DNA of 64,000 bases from JBDTME01 sp964583795 (GTDB lineage Bacteria > Patescibacteriota > Microgenomatia > UBA1400 > PJMF01), in the NCBI GenBank assembly GCA_964583795.1, contig CAZOWX010000006.1:1-64000 (forward strand), written 5' to 3'. Shown in pieces: positions 27,468-34,774 of this stretch. Each line of letters starts with the position of its first letter. The stretch's first letter is position 1. Under the pieces are notes generated by a model. That model was not told the DNA's origin and searched no databases. It was given only the letters and a program-made list of their open reading frames with translations. Made by a program: the position numbers and the translations under genes.

Positions 27468-27977
27468 ATGACAGATCTCACTGTTGCGAGTGTTACCCAA
27501 TCAAACTGGTTTGGTTTATTCGAGCCTGAACAACAGCGAGCGATAACGTTGGCCTTTGAGCTTTTGGAAAGGGAACAGCAAGCACAAAACCAGTTTAGTG
27601 ATTTCTCGTTTATTATTTTTCCGATTGCCAAAGCATATGAGGGATTTTTAAAACTATTTTTGTTCGAAATGGGGTTGATATCGCAGGAAGTGTATGTTGG
27701 GCGGCATTTTCGCATTGGCAGAGCGCTCAATCCAGATATCTCTATCAATCAGCGTGATCAATGGTGGTTATACGATGATGTTGTTCGCTTATGTGGTGAA
27801 GAAATTGCGAGAAAATTGTGGCAGGCCTGGTTATCATGCCGAAATCATGTGTTCCATTACTTTCCAGATGCTCAAAATGAACTTACTTTGACGCAAGTTG
27901 AGAAGAAGATGCGGCTGTTAGTTGAAGTGTTTGAATCAGCGTGGAAGTGTGAGTTGAAAAAGAAAAATAGATTATAG
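27468..27977 (+). CDS. HEPN-domain protein (RnlA/RNase LS-type HEPN suspected)
   Basis: 169 residues, predicted all-helical. The helix-4 motif SCRNHVFHYF contains R-N-x3-H (R-x4-H), the HEPN ribonuclease signature. Upstream, FSFIIFPIAKAYEGFLKLFLFEMGLI resembles the first helices of the HEPN domains found in RnlA-like toxins, where a similar 'P-x-x-KALEGFLK' stretch occurs. No antitoxin-like gene lies next to it: upstream is a divergent exported-protein gene and downstream the repeat gap. It could be a solitary RNase, an RNA-binding HEPN, or a toxin whose partner lies elsewhere. Start chosen at the ATG after an AGGAG stretch 15 bp upstream. Confidence 0.7.
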   Translation: MTDLTVASVTQSNWFGLFEPEQQRAITLAFELLEREQQAQNQFSDFSFIIFPIAKAYEGFLKLFLFEMGLISQEVYVGRHFRIGRALNPDISINQRDQWWLYDDVVRLCGEEIARKLWQAWLSCRNHVFHYFPDAQNELTLTQVEKKMRLLVEVFESAWKCELKKKNRL

Positions 27978-28040
27978 ATCATGGATAGTGGATGATAGAT
28001 TGTGGATTGGAGTTAGGGACTAAGAGCTAGACATTAGGCA
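27971..28040. repeat. Degenerate 7-bp tandem array
   Basis: About ten diverged heptamers in register (ATTATAG, ATCATGG, ATAGTGG, ATGATAG, ATTGTGG, ATTGGAG, TTAGGGA, CTAAGAG, CTAGACA, TTAGGCA). It begins inside the stop codon region of the HEPN gene. Confidence 0.7.
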
Positions 28041-28061
28041 GTGGTGGGGGAAATTTAGGTG

Positions 28062-28262
28062 CTTGACTTGAGGAAGAAAGTAAATTGAAATCGATCGCTA
28101 NNNNNNNNNNNNNNNNNNNNNNNNNNNNNNNNNNNNNNNNNNNNNNNNNNNNNNNNNNNNNNNNNNNNNNNNNNNNNNNNNNNNNNNNNNNNNNNNNNNN
28201 GTCGCTAGTCGCTAGTCGCTAGTCGCTAGTCGCTAGTCGCTAGTCGCTAGTCGCTAGTCGCT
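28062..28262. repeat. (GTCGCTA)n array interrupted by an assembly gap
   Basis: A lead-in CTTGACTTGAGG...TTGAAATCGATC (about 28062-28095) is followed by GCTA, the N gap, and nearly nine perfect GTCGCTA copies (28201-28262). The same lead-in precedes the (TTGTAGC)n array at 33907. The true copy number is unknown. Confidence 0.9.
28101..28200. other. Assembly gap (100 Ns)
   Basis: Exactly 100 N bases inside the heptamer array, a scaffold placeholder; real length unknown. Confidence 1.
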
Positions 28263-28280
28263 TTATAAAAAGGAGAATCT

Positions 28281-28913
28281 ATGCCTCAACTCTATAAGAA
28301 TGTTACGATTTCTGGGTTGCCAGGGTCAGGATCAACAACGCTACTCAACAAACTTAAAGAGGAGTTACAGTTTGAAGGTTGGAAAGGGTTTAGTGGTGGC
28401 GAGTTTATGCGGGAGTATGCCAAAGAGAAAGGTTTGTTTCAGGAGCATGGTGGTTTGCATCACGACTCTCGACACTACGAAGACGATTTTGACCGAAAAG
28501 TTGATTATGGAATGCGAGAGAAGCTAGAGCATGAGGAGCACTGGATTTTAGAGTCATGGCTGTCAGGGTTTTTAGCGCAAAAAGTACCAAATGTGCTTAA
28601 AGTGTTGATGATTTGCAGTGATGAAGCAGTAAAAATTGACCGAGTAGTCAATCGTGATGGTATTGGAGTACAAGAGGCGAAAGACAACATGAAAGCTCGC
28701 TATGATCAGAATTTATCGAAATGGTCTCGGTTATATGAGAAAGAGTGGAGCGAATGGGTAGTGGCTGCGGGAGTGATGAAACCATCAGAGCCAATCGATT
28801 TTTGGAATCCAGCTCTGTATGACTTAGTAGTCGATACCTACTCACACAACAAGGAAGCCAGTTTGCAACTCGTGTTGGATCAACTGCAACTGCCAAATAA
28901 AACTGCAGTTTGA
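28281..28913 (+). CDS. P-loop nucleotide-kinase-like protein (cytidylate-kinase-like family)
   Basis: 210 residues. N-terminal P-loop SGLPGSGSTTLLNKL (about 10-24; the usual GKST lysine is replaced by Ser in G-S-G-S-T-T), GFSGGEFMREYA as in archaeal-type CMP kinase-like proteins, WILESWLSGF as Walker B, and a lid-like R-x-x-NRDGI. An AAGGAG Shine-Dalgarno precedes the ATG. The missing P-loop lysine is odd and may mean altered or lost ATP use. A bona fide cmk lies at 16339, so this is not the main CMP kinase. Confidence 0.75.
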   Translation: MPQLYKNVTISGLPGSGSTTLLNKLKEELQFEGWKGFSGGEFMREYAKEKGLFQEHGGLHHDSRHYEDDFDRKVDYGMREKLEHEEHWILESWLSGFLAQKVPNVLKVLMICSDEAVKIDRVVNRDGIGVQEAKDNMKARYDQNLSKWSRLYEKEWSEWVVAAGVMKPSEPIDFWNPALYDLVVDTYSHNKEASLQLVLDQLQLPNKTAV

Positions 28914-28979
28914 GGTGTAAAGACTTTTTGGATAGGAAAATAAGAGTACACCTGTTGTTTTTTTGCTTTCTTCCCTACA

Positions 28980-29705
28980 ATGGAGCGTATGATAACGAAT
29001 GTTTCCGTAAAAAAAATTTCTCAAATTGTTGAAAAAAAAGCAACAGCAGAGCATCGTTATTTTGTGCACTGCTTGGTTGTGTTATTTGTAATCTGGAGTT
29101 TGTATCGCTACCTTTTTGTAGGAATGAGCGTTGTTGTGGATGAAACTATCGGGAAATTGATTTTTTTTGCGCTACCAGTGGGGTTATATGTAGTTCTAAC
29201 ACAAGCCCCATTATTATACGCTGAGTTAAGTCCAAAGGTTTTGTTAAAGGGAATATTTTGGGGAGCGATATTTGGTGGGCTACTCGGTTTTGTCAGCACC
29301 TTCGCAGTATTGTCTGGGAAAAGCCAAGTGTTGATTGCACCGACCTTTATTTCGTTAGGGTTTTGGTGGCAGTTTTTTTTAGGGGTGTTAACTGGGTTTT
29401 GGGAGAGCGTGTTTTTCTTTGGATGGGTTCAAGCAACGACAAAGTTAGCCTTTCCAAAATGGCATTTGGTCAAGGTCCTACTTTTTGCGAACTTGACCTT
29501 TGTGTTGTTTCATATTCCGAATGTTTTATCCCGATTTGATATTAGTTGGGGAATTGAGTTTCAAACCTATTTTTTTTCACAACTGTTGTTACTATCTGCC
29601 TTTGCAGTTGGTCAAGGTCTTTTGTTTGAGCGTTTTCGTAATCTGTATACTCTGACACTAGTGCATGCAATTTGGGGGACCATACTGTTAGTATTTGGGC
29701 GATAG
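28980..29705 (+). CDS. CPBP (Rce1/AbiI-like) family membrane protein
   Basis: 241 residues with about seven hydrophobic helices. Motifs in CPBP order: G-F-W-E-S-V-F-F-F-G-W (about 142-152; the classical EExxxR is reduced to one Glu and lacks the Arg), FVLFHIPN (about 175-182) and LVHAIWG (about 228-234), which supply the metal-binding His residues. CPBP proteins are intramembrane proteases or membrane scaffolds. The incomplete first motif makes protease activity uncertain. An alternative start is the ATG three codons in. Confidence 0.7.
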   Translation: MERMITNVSVKKISQIVEKKATAEHRYFVHCLVVLFVIWSLYRYLFVGMSVVVDETIGKLIFFALPVGLYVVLTQAPLLYAELSPKVLLKGIFWGAIFGGLLGFVSTFAVLSGKSQVLIAPTFISLGFWWQFFLGVLTGFWESVFFFGWVQATTKLAFPKWHLVKVLLFANLTFVLFHIPNVLSRFDISWGIEFQTYFFSQLLLLSAFAVGQGLLFERFRNLYTLTLVHAIWGTILLVFGR

Positions 29706-29740
29706 GTGCATGAATTGTGCCCAAATTTTTTATTCAGACT

Positions 29741-30292
29741 ATGAAACGTAAAAATAATCTCTTTTTACTTGCCTGTTTTGGTCTTGCTGGCTATGGATTT
29801 TTCAATCTCCTTTTTTCTCTGTTTTTCTTTAATTGTAAGTTCAAGCCGATCGAACTAGAGCCTCAATACCTGAACCATCAACTACAAGTGACACAAGGGG
29901 CTTTAATAAAAGTGTCCAGAACGTACAGTCAGTTTAAGCAACGCAATAAATCGGTATGCGTGAGTGGTAATAAAGCGTATAAGGGGCTAAAAGGAGAAAT
30001 TGAGTCTTCAAAGAGGAAAGAACAGGGGCAATACATTTCACAATCAGAGCGATTGCGAATTATTGAAGCCTTTCAAGAAGATTTTCGATCACTCGATCAC
30101 AGTTACACAAATATTTACTTTGTGCTTGAAGATCAAAACCAAGATAAATGGCTGGCGACTTCTTGGTTTATTGGTGATTTTATGAAAGAAGATAAAAAGT
30201 TTAAAAAAGAAAACTATAAAGCCCCAGCATATTTTATCGATGAACAAGGGAATACTTTGCAGGAGGTCATCTGGCCACAGGAACAGTTTTAG
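29741..30292 (+). CDS. Exported or membrane-anchored hypothetical protein
   Basis: 183 residues from the ATG at 29741 (the longer frame uses a GTG at 29717). One N-terminal hydrophobic segment (about 6-27, FLLACFGLAGYGFFNLLFSLFFF) followed by NCKF, which is not a clear lipobox. The rest is polar and mixed alpha/beta. No family recognised. Confidence 0.6.
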   Translation: MKRKNNLFLLACFGLAGYGFFNLLFSLFFFNCKFKPIELEPQYLNHQLQVTQGALIKVSRTYSQFKQRNKSVCVSGNKAYKGLKGEIESSKRKEQGQYISQSERLRIIEAFQEDFRSLDHSYTNIYFVLEDQNQDKWLATSWFIGDFMKEDKKFKKENYKAPAYFIDEQGNTLQEVIWPQEQF

Positions 30293-30377
30293 ATAAATCT
30301 ATACTGGGAGATACAATAGCGGTATTTGACCTGTTTACTTTGTTTGTGTAAAAGTTTTTTTGGAAAAAATTAATTTA

Positions 30378-32153
30378 ATGCGCAATCGACTAACACTTAT
30401 CAATCTATTATTGTTTTGTTTTAGTTTTCTGTTCTTTTCATCTGACAAAGTTATTGCTTCATGTCCTTCAGGTAATTACTCTTGTCTTTCTGGAACGAAG
30501 TATTATGTGTCGAATCAAGGTGATGATTCTTTCGATGGGGTTACTCCAGATACTGCTTGGAAAACAATAGCACGCTTATCCCAAGTCCAATTTCAACCCG
30601 GAGATAGTGTGTATTTTGCTGCAGGTTCAACATTTACTGAAAAATTTGATTTTTCTTTCTCAGGTAATGAGCTAGAGCCAATTGTTATTACGACATATGG
30701 GAGTGGGGAGAAACCAGTATTTACTCAAGGTAGCTTTTTTTACAATACGGCATATGTAGTACTTGATGGGGTGGCGTTTGATTCAACTGATCAATATTGT
30801 CTTCACATGTATAACGCATCACATTCGTTGTTTACGAATTTACACATAAAAAACTGTGGCCTTTTTGGTATCCGTATGTACTCATCGAGTTATAACACCA
30901 TTTCAAACTCCCAGATTAGAGATGTCGGGCAGAATGGAATTCATTTGTACCGAACAGCGACTAAGTATAAAGCAGAAGGCAATACTTTTTCTCACAATAC
31001 GATTACAAATTGTGCTGTTTGGGGGATTTCTTTGTACGGATTTGATCTGGGTTCACCAGTGAAAGATACTACTGTTGAAGATAATACTATTACAGGTTGT
31101 GGAGATGGTGTGTATCTCAACTGGGCGGACCACAATAGTATTCGGAATAACACCTTGGTATCGAATACCAATACCAGTCGATTTGGTGAGGGGTATGGTG
31201 TGGGAGTGCAAACGAGTTCGTACAATGAAATTTCTGGTAACCACATCGAACTGAATAGAAGCCGAGGTGTAGAAATTTGGGGTGGTGACTTTAAGAACAA
31301 TGAGGGAAGAACTTATGGCAATAGTGATGGTAACAAGATTTGGGGAAATGAGTTTGTGTCAAATGGCTTGAACTTTACGCAAGCTTCATCCAATGAAGGG
31401 GCTGGGTTGTTTATCAGTACGAAGTTTGTGAGTCAGACGGATATCTATTACAACGTTTTTCGACATAATGCAAAAGGAGTGTATATCATTAATCACACGG
31501 GAACCCAAAATCGGTTATTCAATAATGTCATTGCAGATAACCAATTCGGCGGAATGCTGTATCTCAATTGGGTAAATGGTTGGCAGGTATTTAATAACGT
31601 TTTTGTTCAAAACAAGAATTATGATATTCTCGCTAACTACAATTCAGATGGTACCGCCAGTACTTTTGATCACCAGCACAACGCTTTTTGGCCAGGGAAC
31701 TTGAGTACTTTAGTGACGTATAATAACACTCACTTCACTACAGATATTTTAACTCAGTTTGAAGATAGTGCAGTGCAACAAGATCCGCAGTTTGTTAATT
31801 TTGCTCAAGCAGATTTCCACTTAAGAGAAAACTCCTCGCTACGCGATGTAGGAGCTGCACACGAAATTATTCAAGACTATGATTTGGTTAGTGTCCCTGT
31901 TGGGAGTGGGTACGATATTGGTGCCTTTGAGTTTTCCTCTTCGTTATCGCCGAGTATGACTCCTTCTCAAAGCAGTTGCGTTGCTGATATTAGCGGAGAT
32001 AACCGTGTAGATTTACTTGATTACTCGATTCTCGTTAATAACTTTTTATTAACAAGACCCATTGATACTCGAGCTGACATCAATGCTGATGGTGCGGTAG
32101 ATCTCAAAGATTACTCTTTGTTAGTACAACACTTTCTTAGTGCTTGCCCTTGA
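30378..32153 (+). CDS. Secreted right-handed beta-helix protein with C-terminal dockerin
   Basis: About 591 residues from the ATG at 30378 (the longer frame starts at a TTG). Signal peptide (LTLINLLLFCFSFLFFSS ... VIA). The body (about 45-500) is a parallel beta-helix of the pectate-lyase/NosD type, with many N-x-I/V rungs such as NTISNSQIRDVGQNGIHLYR, NTITGCGDGVYLNW and NRLFNNVIADNQFGGMLYLNW. The last 59 residues are a type I dockerin: two calcium loops, DISGDNRVDLLD and DINADGAVDLKD, each followed by an F-helix YSxLVxxF, flanked by Cys. Dockerins bind cohesins; a cohesin-like protein is encoded at 890-2038. Probably a polysaccharide-binding or -degrading surface protein. Confidence 0.9.
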   Translation: MRNRLTLINLLLFCFSFLFFSSDKVIASCPSGNYSCLSGTKYYVSNQGDDSFDGVTPDTAWKTIARLSQVQFQPGDSVYFAAGSTFTEKFDFSFSGNELEPIVITTYGSGEKPVFTQGSFFYNTAYVVLDGVAFDSTDQYCLHMYNASHSLFTNLHIKNCGLFGIRMYSSSYNTISNSQIRDVGQNGIHLYRTATKYKAEGNTFSHNTITNCAVWGISLYGFDLGSPVKDTTVEDNTITGCGDGVYLNWADHNSIRNNTLVSNTNTSRFGEGYGVGVQTSSYNEISGNHIELNRSRGVEIWGGDFKNNEGRTYGNSDGNKIWGNEFVSNGLNFTQASSNEGAGLFISTKFVSQTDIYYNVFRHNAKGVYIINHTGTQNRLFNNVIADNQFGGMLYLNWVNGWQVFNNVFVQNKNYDILANYNSDGTASTFDHQHNAFWPGNLSTLVTYNNTHFTTDILTQFEDSAVQQDPQFVNFAQADFHLRENSSLRDVGAAHEIIQDYDLVSVPVGSGYDIGAFEFSSSLSPSMTPSQSSCVADISGDNRVDLLDYSILVNNFLLTRPIDTRADINADGAVDLKDYSLLVQHFLSACP

Positions 32154-32195
32154 TTTATTGATATTTTTGCTAAGTGATTTATTTTTTTGAGTTGT

Positions 32196-33017
32196 TCAGT
32201 GAATAAATTTCACGCTTTGAGCCATTTGAATGAGTGGATGTTGAGGGTTTCTATTCAGTTCATCAACACTCGGCGAATACTTTAGCCACGATTTCTCTGG
32301 AGCAGTAAGAACAATCTCATAGGGTTGTTCGTTGTCGAGTACCACATAGTGCCAAACTGATTCTCCTTCTTTTAAGTCAGTGTAATACCCTTGTTCGGAG
32401 ATTTCTGCTGCGGAGCTAGCTTCAGGGAATAACTTATCCACTCGATTTAATAAATCGAACGATTTGCCTGGAACTCTAGGAAGACATTGGTCCTTGAGTT
32501 CTGGTTTTCCTTTTAAAGCGAGACACTCATCATGGCGTTTTTGTTCCTTTTGAGCATAATCAAGCCATTCTTGACTTAAGTAGGTTGAGACATCTGAAGT
32601 ATGAATGATAAATTGTTGTTCGGATCTTTCTCGAATTAAAAATTGGTACGTGCCAAGATTGTTTTGGCAGTTTTGGCAGGTGACTTCCACTGTTCCTTGA
32701 CTGGGTGTGTTGACTGCTAACTGCCAGTTTTGAGGATACTGAAAGGTAAAAGGAAACTCGGGACTGGAAAAAACACTCCAGTTTCCAATAATCGGAAACT
32801 CTGGTAATTTGACTTGTGTAGTTGGAGAAATGGATGATTGTTGAGGAACAGTGTTTGGTAAGTTGTTCTGTTTTGAGAGCGAGTCAAAACTTTTATTTAT
32901 CCCCAGTACAAAAACGACAATGATAAAAATTCCACCAATCAGGGTCTCGACCCAAAAAGCAAGTTTCCATGAGTTCTTTTGCTGAGTGTTTATATTGGAA
33001 AGGGAGGATGTTTCCAT
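32196..33017 (-). CDS. Membrane-anchored protein, PsbP-like family
   Basis: 273 residues: short head, membrane helix (about 20-43), then FPFTFQYPQNWQLAV (about 90-104), the same signature as the genes at 7524 and 8541. A C-terminal part with WHYVVLDNEQPYEIVLTAPEKSW is beta-rich. Thus a third member of a paralogous exported family. It is convergent with the dockerin gene. Function unknown. Confidence 0.7.
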   Translation of the reverse strand: METSSLSNINTQQKNSWKLAFWVETLIGGIFIIVVFVLGINKSFDSLSKQNNLPNTVPQQSSISPTTQVKLPEFPIIGNWSVFSSPEFPFTFQYPQNWQLAVNTPSQGTVEVTCQNCQNNLGTYQFLIRERSEQQFIIHTSDVSTYLSQEWLDYAQKEQKRHDECLALKGKPELKDQCLPRVPGKSFDLLNRVDKLFPEASSAAEISEQGYYTDLKEGESVWHYVVLDNEQPYEIVLTAPEKSWLKYSPSVDELNRNPQHPLIQMAQSVKFIH

Positions 33018-33204
33018 AAGTTATGAGTAAAAAATGATTGTAATGATTGAATTTGAAATGTTCTGATCCTTTTTATTATTCTTTTTTTCTGAGTTATTTG
33101 CAACTGGGTATGACCTAAGGAGTTTGAAGGTTCAAACAAACTACTAAGCAAAGTTCATTATGAACCACTGTTTGACACGCCTTGTATTGAGAGAGTCTCC
33201 TTTT

Positions 33205-33233
33205 TTGCAAAACCTTGTTGACTTTGCTATACT
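33205..33233 (+). promoter_or_regulatory. Promoter of the DUF5667-like gene
   Basis: TTGCAA (33205-33210), 17 bp, TATACT (33228-33233), 18 bp to the ATG at 33252; leader of about 12 nt. Confidence 0.65.
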
Positions 33234-33251
33234 ACTGGCATTCTCCCACTT

Positions 33252-33797
33252 ATGACCAAAACCAGCTCTAATCCGATTATCGTGACCTTTTGCTTGGTGT
33301 TCGCTTTTTTTGTCTTGGGTGTTTCTATCATGAGCGCGAGCATTGCCAGCTCTTCTTTGGATGATACCCCCTTTTCTTCGCGAAAACTGCGATTTTCAGC
33401 CCAAATTATGCCTGGGAATGTATTGTTTCCCTTCGTGGTGATAAAGGATAAAGCCAGTTTGCTCTTGATGGATACTTCACAGCAGTGTTTACAACGACTG
33501 AATTTAGCGCTTGAACGGTTGGACCAAGCCAAGCGTATTAGTGAATTGGGAGATCAACGGTTGGCCCTTCAAACGATGATCAAAGGACAGCGGTATTTGA
33601 GTGAAGCCACGACCCAGTGTCAACAAAGCAACCTTGATCAAAAATACAAAGATGGCATCATAAAAGTTGTAGAGCAGTATCAACAACAGCTTACAGAGAT
33701 AAAACCGCGTTACGCTGATACTGATCGGGCAATTCTTGACCAACTGATGTCGGAAAATGAAGCTCTGCAAACTCACTTGGGAAAGAATGGAGAATAG
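33252..33797 (+). CDS. Exported helical protein, DUF5667-like
   Basis: 181 residues: signal anchor (about 8-30), then MPGNVLFPFVVIKDKASLLLMDTSQQCLQRLNLALERLDQAKRI, which matches the 'LPGSPLYPLKLAWEKLRLLF...RAELHLELAERRLAEA' pattern of DUF5667, a helical extracytoplasmic domain. The remainder is coiled-coil-like. Role unknown. Confidence 0.7.
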   Translation: MTKTSSNPIIVTFCLVFAFFVLGVSIMSASIASSSLDDTPFSSRKLRFSAQIMPGNVLFPFVVIKDKASLLLMDTSQQCLQRLNLALERLDQAKRISELGDQRLALQTMIKGQRYLSEATTQCQQSNLDQKYKDGIIKVVEQYQQQLTEIKPRYADTDRAILDQLMSENEALQTHLGKNGE

Positions 33798-33800
33798 ATT

Positions 33801-33869
<69 letters not shown>

Positions 33870-33870
<1 letters not shown>

Positions 33871-33962
33871 CTTGACTTGAAGTGGAGAGGTTGTTGAAAT
33901 CGATCCTTGTAGCTTGTAGCTTGTAGCTTGTAGCTTGTAGCTTGTAGCTTGTAGCTTGTAGC
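33870..33962. repeat. (TTGTAGC)n array with conserved lead-in
   Basis: CTTGACTTGAAG...TTGAAATCGATC lead-in (33871-33905), then eight perfect TTGTAGC copies (33907-33962). The lead-in matches that of the gap array at 28062. Confidence 0.9.
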
Positions 33963-34113
33963 TTTTTTCAGCTCTATTGTCCTATTTGTCATTTTGAGTT
34001 TTTGTGCTCTGAGTTTTGAACTTTCTCTCATTTGATCTATTTTGATGGACAAACATGTATTGACGGCTTCGATGCGCTAGTGGTTTACTAATACTCCCGA
34101 ACAAAAAGAGAAT

Positions 34114-34131
34114 CATACAACCAGTTGTATG
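34114..34131. promoter_or_regulatory. Candidate NrdR operator: CATACAAC-CA-GTTGTATG palindrome
   Basis: A perfect 8-bp inverted repeat with a 2-bp centre abuts the -35 box of the nrdR promoter. NrdR boxes are 16-bp palindromes with a C-W-A...T-W-G core; this site keeps the C-A-A / T-T-G positions but not the central ATATAT, so the assignment is an inference from position and shape. Only one copy is seen, whereas NrdR boxes usually occur in pairs. Confidence 0.45.
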
Positions 34132-34160
34132 TTGAAAAGTTGAGAATAACAGGATATTGT
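34132..34160 (+). promoter_or_regulatory. Promoter of nrdR-nrdJ
   Basis: TTGAAA (34132-34137), 17 bp, TATTGT (34155-34160); leader of about 58 nt to the nrdR ATG. Confidence 0.55.
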
Positions 34161-34225
34161 GTTTGGGAAGACGGGTTTTTCTTTACACTCCAGAAACAAG
34201 ATTACTAAGTATAGAGTACTTTGGA

Positions 34226-34729
34226 ATGAAGTGTCCATACTGCGCACACGTGAGCTCATCAGTGCTTGATTCTCGGGATTCTGAGGATGGAGGTGTAATT
34301 CGGCGTCGTCGCAAATGTGAAAAATGTAAAAAGCGTTGGACCACGTATGAGCGCACCGAGGGAGTTGATCTTTGGGTGATCAAGAAAGAAGGTGTCCGAG
34401 AGCAATTTGATCGGGAGAAACTGCGTCGAGGTATCGTTAAGGCCACTTGGAAACGACCAGTTTCGATGTCTAGTGTTGAAGAATTGATTGACGAAGTTGA
34501 ACGACGGTTGCGCTTGCGCAAAACACCAGAGATCAAAAGTTGGGAAATTGGAAATTTAGTCATCAATCGGTTGCGTAAACTTGATCCACTTTCGTACTTG
34601 TTGTTTGCAAGTGTGTATCGAGATTTTAGTAGTCTTGATGATTTTCAGAAAGAATTGGAGAAGCTAGCGGCTTTAAGTGAAGAAAAACAGTGTGAGTCAG
34701 GAGATGGCGAAAGTGTGTGTGATGAGTAA
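34226..34729 (+). CDS. nrdR: Transcriptional repressor NrdR
   Basis: 167 residues from the ATG at 34226 (the longer frame begins at a TTG inside the promoter). It starts MKCPYC with the zinc ribbon CPYC...RRRRKCEKCKKRWTTYER (two C-x2-C pairs at about 3-6 and 31-34), followed by the ATP-cone domain (about 48-138; VIKKEGVREQFDREKLRRGIVKATWKRPVS). NrdR binds ATP/dATP and represses ribonucleotide reductase genes. It is followed 45 bp later by nrdJ, its expected target, in the same transcript. Confidence 0.97.
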   Translation: MKCPYCAHVSSSVLDSRDSEDGGVIRRRRKCEKCKKRWTTYERTEGVDLWVIKKEGVREQFDREKLRRGIVKATWKRPVSMSSVEELIDEVERRLRLRKTPEIKSWEIGNLVINRLRKLDPLSYLLFASVYRDFSSLDDFQKELEKLAALSEEKQCESGDGESVCDE

Positions 34730-34774
34730 AAAATGTGTTCGATTTGTAATTAAGCGAATGAAGTAGGGCAATGT

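Noticed and set aside
34115..34130. Firm NrdR box
   Set aside because: The central ATATAT of the consensus is missing and there is only one copy; kept only as a candidate.
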